From Edaphochlamys debaryana (Eukaryota > Chlorophyta > Chlorophyceae > Chlamydomonadales): DNA of 64,000 nucleotides. Of this stretch, positions 48,386-58,900 are shown piece after piece; within the stretch, counting starts at the first letter, position 1, and each line of letters opens with the position of its first letter. Below the pieces are notes generated by a model. The model was not told the origin of the DNA. It searched no databases and saw nothing but the letters and a program-made list of their open reading frames with translations. The position numbers and the translations under genes are program-made. Location: contig JAEHOE010000183.1 of NCBI GenBank assembly GCA_016858145.1, forward strand, positions 124,001 to 188,000. The letters run 5' to 3'.

Positions 48386-51300
48386 ATGTGGCATATGGTA
48401 AAAGCACTGCTTCTGGTGGCGACATTGCTGCTGGCAGTGGAAGGTGGGCCCTCGCGGGTGGGTCAATGTGCAATGTTGCGCGCGCCGCTGACTGGGGTGA
48501 ACAGTGACCACAGGCGCAGGAGCAAACCAGCGGGACCGGTCAACTCGCTTGAGGGGTAAGGTTGTCAGCGCCATGAGCGCTCGTGGTCCCCGCGTCTGAT
48601 GCACTCTAATTGTCGGTCCATAGGCCAAGCGCTTTGCAGCGGCCCCCCTCGCGCCCGCACACCCAACGCTCATGGCCCCCCTCGCCTGCCCCCTCGTCTC
48701 CTCCCCTTCGTTTCCACCAGCCTCCAAGACCCCGCCCGGCCGCTGGCCCTGGCTCCGCAGCCTGCAGCCGCCCGCCTCCAGGCCCCCTCCCCGTCACACC
48801 GCGTCCTCACCACCCGGCTTGGGCCTAAAGCCGCCGCCCTCCACCCCACCGCCCGGATCGCTTCCAGCCGCTCCCGGATTCTATCCCTACCGAGATGCAC
48901 CTCCGGAGGGCCTCATCGAGGGACACCTTCCCCCCTCAGCACCCGCCCAACCCAACTTGCCACAACAGCCTCCCTCAGCCCCTGCCTCCCCCCCCGACTT
49001 CCCAGCCAACCCGTACCAGCCGCCATCGCCTCCCTCGGCCCCTGCCAAGTCTCCTGGTCCAGACCCGCCGTCTGTGCCCCGCCTTCCGTCCCCCCCACCG
49101 CCCGAACCGGGACTCCCGGACGCCCCACCGGCGTTCCCCGGGCTCCCACCCGTGGCCCCGAAACCTTCCCCACCGCCGCCGCCACCGCTCGATCCCCCCG
49201 CCCCCCCGTGGGCCCTCACATGGCCCTGGTGGCCCCAGTGGCCCTCCGCCCCCGGGGGCCCTCCCCCGCATGCGTTCCAGCCCCCTGCGCACGACGGGTC
49301 GTCCCCGGGTGCTCCCCTGCCTCCTCCGGACCCTCCCCCGAGCCCCGCTGGTGCGCGTGTAAGGAGTTGTGTGTGAAGGGCGACGTGCGGCTGTTTCAGG
49401 GAGCGCGTGTGGGTGAGGCGCTGTGGAAAGCGGTATCTGCATGTGTTTGGACTCGACCGGCATTGCTTCCGGAGATCGGACTGCTGTGGGCCTCGCGGGC
49501 AGAAGGCCAGGCCTAGCTTCAAGGACTCCTGGTGACCTGACCTGTCGCGCGATCCGGGGCCATTCAACATGTATTGACAATGCCGTACGCACTGGCCCGT
49601 GCTGTGATGTGATGTGCTGTGCTCCCCCTCAGAGGGCTCCCTTCGTCTGGCGGGCGGGAGCAGCCAGTGGGAGGGGCGCGTGGAGATCTACGTGAACGGC
49701 AGCTGGTGGGGCGTGTGCAACCACAGGTGAGGGGGCGGTTGGGGTTTCCAATGTGTGTGTGTTTCCCGTGTTGGACGCGTGGCGTGGAGGTAAGCAACGG
49801 GCGGTCGTCGCATGCCAAGAGTAGCCCGGGCTTGGGGTCACGATTGTGAGTACATTGCTTACTTGCCGCCCATCCCAAGTGCGTAAGCTGACAATCTTCG
49901 GGCGGACGCCCTCTCCCCCCTCGCCCCCAGGTGGACGGGCACCGAGGCGGCCGTGGTGTGTCGCCAGCTGGGCTCCTCGGGGGTGGGGGCGGCACCCGCG
50001 TCCTTCGGCCCCGCCCCGCCCGGGCTCCCCATGCTGCTAGACGGAGTGGACTGCTCGCGAAGCTTCGATGGCAGCTACGTCGAGCGGCCGCTGGTCAGAC
50101 TGGCGGCCTGCTACAGCTGGGGTAACTACAGCGCTACGACGTGTGACGTCAGCAACCCGGCGGGCGTGCGCTGCCGGGCGCCTGCACCGCATACCCCGCC
50201 CGCCATTCAGCTCGGACTGCCCGACTGGCTGAGACTGCCGGGCGCGCCGGGCAGGCCCCCACTGGGTCCAGGGGAAGAGGAAGCGCCGAGCCCACCCCTG
50301 TGGCCACTGATGCAGGCAGCGGAGGCCCCGGCGGTGGCCGTAGTGGAGGGCGCAGTAGCCACCCCCCCGGTGGAGCCCCCTGCTTTGGAGCTGCCAGCAG
50401 CCGACCCGTCCGGACTGTTGCCGGGGGCTGCGCTGCCGGCGGAGTGCAACGGCTTCGGAGCGCACCTGCGGCTGTTGCGGCAGCGCTGGAGCTCCATTCG
50501 GCCAGACGTCAGGGGAGGGCCGTTCGGGGGCTTCAGGCGGCGGCTACAGGAGCAGGTGAGGGCATCGGAGCAGCAGGCAGTGAGGCTGTACAGTGGCAGG
50601 GGGCGGGAGGGGTGCGTTGCTACAACGTGGGGTGCGGCGTGTCTCGGTATGCAAAACACACTGAGGATGATACCAACCTGAAAGCGCTTGGGGCGGTTGC
50701 GCTTTTGCGAGATGGCACATTAGAGCGGCAGCTCATCTTTGGCCTCCTCCTCTGCTGTACCGCAGGAGGACGTGAGGGAGCTTCTTAATAACACGTGGTT
50801 GGGTCACGTGGGGCTCACCCGGACGAGTGAGTGATTGCGTAAGGGGTTGAGCATGCGGACATGGAGGGGGCTGGGGCCCAGGAATATGCATCAGCACAGG
50901 TGCGAGCGCGGCGGGCAAGGGAAGATTGTGTTCTAAGCAGCTCAGAAGTGCAGGGTGCAGAGTTGAGGGTGGGGGGCTTGCAATGCTCCGTGTGGCTCCT
51001 CACGCGAGCTACTGTACAAGCCTGACTCCTCGGGCACTGGGTGGCGGGTGGCCCTCATGCCCTTCCGTCTTCTTTTGAGAGCTATGGTGCCCGATTCCTC
51101 GCTTTCATTTGTATCCCCCCCCCAGACCTCTCCCACGGCACGCTGCTGCTGACCGGCGGTCCGAAGGCCAACCGCTCAGGCGTCGTACAGCTGAGCTGGT
51201 GAGGGTGCTTGCCCTGAGCTTGCACCAACCGCCCAGCTTTGCTTGATGGCTCACATGAGACCCTACATCTTTGCCCCCGTTCTCACCCCAGGTGCGGCTT

Positions 51301-54300
51301 CCAGGGCAGTGTGTCTATGTCGGGCATACAGCACCTCGAGGTCACCGAGTCAGACCCCGTGCCCCGCCGGGGGCCCACGCTCATCGATCCTGACATACCA
51401 GAGTCGTTCCTGTACGGCGCCGGCCTCTTCATGCCAATCAACGCCCTCAGAGCAGCCGCAATCTGCACGCGCCTGGGGTTCAAGTACGGCAGGTACGGGC
51501 GTACGGCACGAGCTTCGGGCAGTACGGCAGTACGGCAGGCAATCGTTCGGGGTTGTTGGCACAACAAGCCATTCACCCGCCCAATTCTGGTCCCCTCCGC
51601 AGGGCCAAGCTGGGCTCTAAGCGCTACGGCTACGGACGGGGGCTGGTGCTGGACCTTGCCCCCGTGTGCTCTCGAGGCACCGCGCAGCAAGCGAAGACGC
51701 TCGTGGATATGAATACCAGACTCCCCGGGACTCTGGGGTTTGTGCCCGAGGGTGGGTGCCGGGGGGTGCTGCGGGGCTGCGTCACCTGCTGTCATCCGTG
51801 TGTGGCGACATTGCCCGCCTGCGTACGGCGTGATAAGCCCTCAGCCCGGTCCGGTTGCGTGTTGAGTTCCCTAGACAGCCCCTGCCACTCCCCGCACCCC
51901 CGTGCCCCGCCCCCTCCCGCCGTCTACCCCATGGTCTGCGACGTCCTTATCCCCCGCAAACGCAGGCGCCTGTCGCGGCTTCGACGTTCGGGTTTCGCTG
52001 GTTCTAAACCACACGCGGGACCTGTCCGTGGATTGCTACGACGAGCCCTCGGAGCTGGCGCCGGATGTGTACGAGCCGCAGCCTGGTGCGTCCGTCCGTG
52101 GTCGGATGGCCGCAGGGACTTGCATCGATCGATGTCGTGTGTCGTGTGACTGTCACGCAACAAAACCTAAACAAACCGCAAGGTCCTGAGTTGAGCTCCC
52201 GCCAGAGTGTCAGCTAAGCCTCTTGCGCATAACCGGGTGAACGAAATTGCTCATGTCACATGACTCGCCACAGTCAGTCCTCTGCTGTGAGCGGAGACCG
52301 TCCTTGCCTTGGCCCTTTGGGGCGGACAGGCCGTCGCTTCGAGGCGTTTGCGCCGCCCCTCTCTCCGTGCCGCGCCCATCACCCGCTGCCTTCCCCCCTT
52401 GCCCCCGCCGCCTCTGCCCCCAGGTGACCCGCCCCCCGGAGCGGTCCGGCTCATGTCTTTCAGTGCGGCGCGGGGCTGGGCCAGGGCGCCCAACACGTCC
52501 GAGGGCGCTGCTGGGTTCGTGCAGGTACGGACAAGGGGGGCGGGGCACAGGCAGGTGGCAGCTGGGTGGTTGTGGGTGGGGAGGGGCACACAGGCAGACG
52601 GCAGGTGACGGACCCAGACGCTACCCGTCTAGCCCTAATGATTAAGGCCCTGCGGGATCTGCGTCTAAATGTGGCTCTGGATCTGGATCTAGATGTGGAT
52701 GTCGATCTGGATCAAGCAATGCTATCCGAGAAGGGCCGGTCCGCATGCCCAGGCCCACCAAGGGGAGTGACCTCTTTCCTATCCCCCGCAGGTGTGGTTC
52801 TCTGGCGCCTGGAGCGCGGTGTGCCGTGTGGGGTGGGACGACGCGGGCGCTGTCAAGGCGTGCCGGGAGATGGGATTCGCGGGGGGCTTCGTGGCGTACG
52901 ACGTACGGTTCCCTGCAGACAGCATGCTGGCCCGATGGCGCAGTATCGTGCCGTACCGTACAGGCTGCATCGCGCAGGACCATGCGCCCTTCGTCGGTTG
53001 CCTGGCGCAAGCGGGCGTTGCAGCGGTGAGGCTGCCGTTTCGGTATATCCCAAGGGGGATGTGTCGCATGACTTGGCGAGATCCGTACCCCTACATGCGC
53101 TACAGGCAAGACACGTGCGGCGAACCTGACGCAACCCCGTCCCCCGCTCCGCCCCACAGCCCTGCTACTACACAGACCTCGCCACGGCCCGCTGCCTCGC
53201 CCCCGCCGCCACGCTGCCACCGCCCAGCCCGGCTTCCCCGGCCCCGCCGCTGGCCCCCCCGCCGCCGGCGCTACTGCCGCCCGGACAGCAGGGACCCGTC
53301 CGACCTGGTGCCTGCCCTCTCTGCGTCATGGTCGAATTTCGCGCGGCAGAGGGCCCCGATGGATTCAGCGTTCCGCACGACGCCTGCGATCGCGTTGCTG
53401 ATGCCGCGACGCAGCTGCTATCGCCCGCAAGTGCCAGCAACATGAGCCTACTCGCGATGCTTCGCGCGCACTGCACCTACGCGCAGCGTCCGGAGTCGGG
53501 GCTTCAGGATCCCGGCCTCGTTGGGCCGCTGAAGTGCGCGGGCCCAGTCACGCGCGTCCACAACTCGCGGGGCAAGGCGCGTATCCGCGCTTGCGGCGAA
53601 ATGCGGAGACCCGAGGCGCTGAACGCGCTGTTGTTTGTGATCCTGCAGCGCTGCTACGACCCCTTCGGTGCCGGCGAGATGATCGTGAATTACGCTAGGC
53701 AGAGTGTTTCCGTACAGGCGGGCCTCCGTACGGACGGCACGTGGGTTTTTGACGAGGTGCGTGGAGCGGGGGCATGGTTGGCGCTGGGATGTGTAAGAGG
53801 GGTCGCTGCAGGCGGCATGTGATGACAGGTAGGGGGCCGAGAGGACGTGGGGTCTGGGTAGGGGCTAGGGGTGGGGAAGCAGCATAGAACTTACACCCTC
53901 AGCCGTCAACCGCCAACCACCAAACGCCACAGGACTATGACTACAACCTTCAGTTCATCGACTCGACGGAGCTGGTCTTCCAGTCGTGCGGCTACCTGAG
54001 CTACAACCGCTTGAAGGCCGCAACCGCCCCCCTCAACGACCAAGTACGGGCCGTACAGTCCAGCCCGCCGCCACAGGCACCCGGCGTGGACACAGACCTG
54101 TACGACTTGTCGTACGACCCGCCGTCTGGAGATGAGGATCCTGCAGTGTCGTACGGATCTCCGCCGCTTCCCTCCATGGGCAATACGGCCGCGCCCCCGC
54201 CTCCGCTGCTCCGGCCTTCCGACCTCCCGTGGGCGCCCTCGCTCCCCTCCACTCCGCCCCCGCCTGCCGCCCCCAGCCCAGTGGAGGGCGCACCGCCCCC

Positions 54301-54576
54301 CGCACCGCCGCCGGCGCCTGGGACCACTTCGCGAGGTGGGTGTGGTGACTGGTGGGCGGGTGAAATTATAACAAGCAAGCGAACTACCGCGGCCCTGGCA
54401 CTCGAGCTCTCGCTGAGGCCGTCCCGCTGGCTGCCTGACACTTGCTGTGCGCCCGTCTAGCCGCCTCACGCTCGCGCCCCCCTCCCTGTGCATGCGTGTT
54501 CCTTCCGTCCGCAGACCCCTCGCCACCTGCCTACCCTCCCGCCTACCCGCCGGCCTACCCCCCGGCGCACCGATAG
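48386..54576 (+). CDS. Secreted multi-SRCR protein with Tyr-Pro-Pro tail, copy A
   Basis: Fourteen exons: 48386-48443, 48721-49350, 49633-49726, 49931-50555, 50766-50826, 51126-51198, 51292-51492, 51603-51751, 51966-52085, 52424-52524, 52792-53025, 53160-53756, 53933-54335, 54515-54576; 1135 residues. Signal peptide MWHMVKALLLVATLLLAVEG; a second ATG at 48395 is also possible. Residues 20-229 are a Pro-rich stalk. Residues 230-335 form a canonical SRCR domain (WWGVCNHRWTGTEAAVVCRQ, cysteines in VDC, AAC, TTC and the closing AGVRC). A Pro/Glu linker, a divergent SRCR-like module (AAAICTRLGFKYG, about 490-670) and a third (AWSAVCRVGWDDAGAVKACR, about 672-782) follow. Exon 12 encodes an unrecognised domain with seven or more cysteines. 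The C terminus is SPPAYPPAYPPAYPPAHR. It is secreted and likely O-glycosylated; role in matrix, adhesion or recognition is inferred. Confidence 0.87.
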
Positions 54577-55299
54577 CCCCTAGACTCAGCCGAACCAAAG
54601 CAAACGCAGGCGCGAGTATTGACACGAGTATATGTGAAGAGCTTATAGGGCTGCATACATGAAGCATCTGGCGACTGCTGGAGGGAGAGACATCGCCGTG
54701 TGTACAGGTTGCGTGTGCTGCTGTTCTATTTGGGGCGCGGGTGGTGTGCAGGCCCTGATCGTGAAGCGGCACTTATAGCGTCGAGGGACTCAAGGTGCAC
54801 CGTGGACTCCCGTGCGCAGGCCCTGCTATATGCAACGTAGTGTTTGGAGATATCCATGCAATGTGAAGGGCCTCGCTCCGTCCTGTACGACGCCGCTGGC
54901 TGGGACGGACGTCCTGACATGTATTTATGAACGCTTGTGCTTTGTTTTGCCAAATGCGGGGTTGATACCGCTTTATTCTTGCATTCTTGTGGATTGGTCT
55001 GCGGGCAAGCTATAGCATACGCAACTAGTGAAGTGGGAGGGCGGGAGTCAACCAAGGTACCTGGTCAAGCGGCGCCAGAGCCAGGAGGCCTGCTGGCCAG
55101 TGCCCCCTGCATGTGGCTTGGAACATTTGCGGGAGCTGGAGGGCTGTGTGGGTGTGGTTGGGGGCCCCTGTCATAAGGCAGGCAGTGCACTGGCTGCGAT
55201 AGGGCATACGGGGTGGCGGGCCGGGGCGCCGGGGCGTAGGAGGGGGGTGTCAAGGGCGGTGCCGTGGGGGGTACGCCCCGTTGTCTATAGTACCCGTAG
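54577..55299. repeat. 3' flank of SRCR copy A, duplicated after copy B
   Basis: Most of 54577-55150 recurs at 62133-62690, including the sequence just after the stop (agcccctagactcagccgaa) and the block containing cattcttgtggattg. The similarity shows that the A-to-B tandem duplication extended at least 500 bp past the stop codon. No gene is seen in it. Confidence 0.75.
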
Positions 55300-55512
55300 G
55301 GGGGGGAGCTCGGGCGCGGAGCGGTGGCGGGCGGTGCGTGATTGCGTGGCGCACGTGGGCCTGTGGGCCGCGGGCATGGCGCTGGGGGTGGGGCTGGTCC
55401 TGGGGCTGGCGGGGGCGGTGGAGGCTGCGGCGGTGCCCCGGCAGCCCCGCAGCCCCGAGCCGCACCGGGGCGCGTGCTGCAGCCCGCCCCGGCCTAACCT
55501 GTGCCGACTGGG
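55300..55512 (+). pseudogene. Detached 3' fragment of the coiled-coil/TM gene
   Basis: This stretch reads in frame ERWRAVRDCVAHVGLWAAGM, then the same hydrophobic helix and the tail PHRGACCSPPRPNLCRLG, nearly identical to the C terminus of the minus-strand gene ending at 25477. The rest of that gene is absent and the frame runs on into unrelated sequence. In both places the fragment lies just upstream of, and on the same strand as, an SRCR gene (copy C and copy B), so it marks an inverted segmental duplication. Confidence 0.85.
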
Positions 55513-55948
55513 AGAGTGGGAGCCTGGGAGGTATGTGTCGTGCGAGATGGAAGAGGGGGTATCCGGGTAATCCGGCTCACCCCCGGTCATACATGCACCA
55601 ATACCGAGGTCTCAGGCCCCCGGGCCGTACCCTCGAGAGGAGGACCTGGGCATGGTGCAATCCGTGCACACCGTCCATCCCGCTTCCCGCTGAATGCTTC
55701 GAGTGCTGCTATGCCGTGGGCTCGCTTTGGCCTCCGTGGGCAGCAGGCACAGCAGGCGACTGGTTCCCCGGGACCCCGGCAGGCCCCCAACCCCGCATGG
55801 TAATCGATTCGTCATGCCTAAGAAGGTGCCCCTGCACCGCGTGCAAAGGCACACAACGGCAGTATGTTTTCTAGTGCGCGACTTCATTGCGTGTAGCCCT
55901 CGCGACAGAAGCACATACATCGCGAGAGGTCTCACTCCTACAACGTGA
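55513..55948 (+). other. Promoter and 5' UTR region of SRCR copy B
   Basis: The 436 bp between the coiled-coil gene fragment and the copy B start codon have no gene-like frame. By position they must supply the copy B promoter. No core element was recognised. Confidence 0.4.
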
Positions 55949-58900
55949 ATGGCCAAGGGCCAGCGTTCACAATCTCTAGCATTACTCCTTGTGATAATAC
56001 TGCTACTGGCAGCAACAGGTGGGCTCTTGCGAAAGGGCCAGTCGTCCATCCGCATGACCGCACCTCACGCTTGTCGTGCTTGCCCGCTGCAGGGACAGAA
56101 GCAATTCCGCGGAGCTGGTCTGTACGTCTGAGGAGTGAGCGATATGCGCCCACCCACAGTTCGCACCTGCCGGCCGGCCGGCCGGCACGCCTACCCTGCG
56201 CCTACCCCCTGACCCTGCCTGTACCCCTACCTGAACGGTTGCCGTGTGCCACTGCGTTCGTCTTCACCCCCGTCTTCTTCCTCCCACCCCTCAATCGCCT
56301 CCAGCATCCAAGGCCCCACCCGACCACAAACCTTGGCTCCGCCGCCTGCAGCCGCCCTCCTCCAGGCCCCCTCCCCGCCACACCGCGTCCACAGCATCAG
56401 CCGGCTCCGGCCTGCAGCTCACGCCCTCGAGCAACCCGCCCGAATTGCTCCCATCTGCTTCCGGGTTCTATCCCTCCCGCGATGCAACCGCAGAAGGCCC
56501 CATCGAGGAACACCCTCCCCCCTCAGCACCCGCCCAGCCCGCCTTCCCACAAGAGCCTCCCTCGCCACCGCCAGCCCCGCCCCTGCCCCCCGACTTCCCG
56601 GCAAACCCGTACCAGCCGCCCTCGGCCCCTGCCAAGCCTTTTAGTCCGGCCACGCCGTTTGCACCCAGCTTCCCGCCCCCGCCTCCGCCCGAGCCGGAAC
56701 TCCCGAACGCCCCACCCGCGACCCCCGGGTTCCCGCCAGCCCCGCCGTGGGCCCCTGGTTGGCCCCTGTGGCCCTCCGATGAGGTGGTGGAAGCGCCTCC
56801 AGATGCCGGCCTGATCCTGCCTCCTGCCTACGGCGGGCTGTACCCGGGAGCGGGGTGGCTGCCACGGATGCCACCCAGCTATCACACGGGCGCGCCCCCG
56901 GCAGCCCCGGCGGCTCCGAATCCCCCCCCAAGCCCTGCCGGTGCGTGTGCGTGTGCGTGTGCGTGTGCGTGTGCGTGTGCGTGTGCGTGTGCGTGTGCGT
57001 GTGCGTGTGCGTGTGCGTGTGCGTGTGCGTGTGCGTGTGCGTGTGCGTGTGCGTGTGCGTGTGCGTGTGCGTGTGCGTGTGCGTGTGCGTGTGCGTGTGC
57101 GTGTGCGTGTGCGTGTGCGTAGCGTAGCCAAAAGGGCGGAGCGCGCCTGCACCAGGTCAGACCCTTGAGGTAACTCTTGAGCGCATGTCCCAGGCTGCGC
57201 TTAGAGGGTATCCTTTCTTGTGAGGTGACGTAAGGTCTGGTCCGGCTGCGTGCGGCGTGTGCTGACCATGCCGTACGCATTTGCCCACGCTGTGTGTGCT
57301 ATGCTGTGATGTGCTGTGCTCCCCCTCAGAGGGCTCCCTTCGGCTGGTGGGCGGGCGCAGCCGGTGGGAGGGGCGCGTGGAGATCTACGTGTACGGCAGC
57401 TGGTGGGGCGTGTGCAACCACAGGTGAGGGGCCCCGCATCCCGCCGTGGCAGGTGACGTGGCCGGGGGGTTGGTGTGGGGTCATGGGGTGATAAGCCAGC
57501 GGGGGGCACAGCCTCGAAATCTCCCTCGGCGCCATCGCAACGCAGCTGCCGGGGCACACCGCCCTCCTAGCCTGGGCCTCGCCAGACCCCTAGGCACGTA
57601 TCCCCCACGGCCTCGACAGCGGGGAAGATCGGCGACAGTCCTCTTTGGTGCGTGGCCCGGACACCCATCACACCCGCAACACGAGTCCCCCCTGGCCCCC
57701 TTTCCCCTCTCCCTCCTCCCCTCTCCCCCCTCGCCCCCAGGTGGACGGGCACCGAGGCGGCCGTGGTGTGTCGCCAGCTGGGCTCCTCGGGGGTGGGGGC
57801 GGCACCCGCGTCCTTCGGCCCCGCCCCGCCCGGGCTCCCCATGCTGCTAGACGGAGTGGACTGCTCGCGCGTCTTCGACGGCAGTTACGCCAAGCGGCCG
57901 CTAGTACGGCTAGAGGCCTGCCACTACTGGGGTAACTACGGCGTTACGACGTGTGACGTCAGCAACCCGGCGGGCGTGCGTTGCAGGGCGCCTGCACCGC
58001 ATACCCCGCCCGCCATTCAGCCCGGACTGCCCGTGCTGACAAGGCTGCCGGACGCGCCGGGCAGGCCCCCACTGGGTCCAGGGGAAGAGGAAGCGCCGAG
58101 CCCACCCCTGTGGCCACTGATGCAGGCAGCGGAGGCCCCGGCGGTGGCCGTAGCGGGAGGTGTAGGGACCAGCCCGCCTTCGGGTCCCCCGGTGGAACCC
58201 CCCGCTCTGGAGCTGCCGGCAGCCGACCCACAAGAGCTGTTGCCGGGGGATGCGCTCCCGGCGGAGTGCAACGGCTTCGAGGCGCACCTGCGGCTGTTGC
58301 GGCAGCGCTGGAGCTCCATTCGGCCAGACGTCACGGGAGGGCCGTTCGGGGGCTTCAGGCGGCGGCTACAGCAGGTGGGCGCGTCGCGGTTGCAAGCAAT
58401 GAGGGAAGTTCCCTTGGTGATTCGGGAGTGAATGGGCGCACAGTTAGTTGAAGGGCACAGATGGGCAGCAGCAGGTATGTATGAATTCGCAACTTCTCAA
58501 CAACCCACACCTATCCTCTCGTGCATCTGCGCTGCCCCTCAGGAGGGTTTGCCTTTGGCTCAGGACTTTCTCCCCGCCTCGGGCCCCGGTGCGAGCCCGC
58601 GGGTGGAGCAGACGTGGTTGGGCCACACGGGCCTCGCTCGGACGAGTGAGTGGTGCGGCGGGATCCCGGGGGGCAAAGGCGGGCCAAAAGGATGTACACG
58701 ACCCTATGTAAGCAGGTGATCACCCGGTCGGATGTGTGGCACGGGGCATGTTGGGAGGTGACGGAGAGAGGGCCTCGCAATGGCCCCTTGACCTGAGGGC
58801 CGGCACCGCGGCAGGGAGTCCGGGTAAGAGGGCGGAGCGCAATGCGTCGGCCTCACCCTGACAGTGACTAAATCGCGGAAGCTCGCAACCGGGGGATGCA

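Noticed and set aside
56882..57280. (His-Ala)n and (Val-Arg)n proteins
   Set aside because: Readings of the intronic (GTGCGT)30 microsatellite in other frames; no gene structure supports them.
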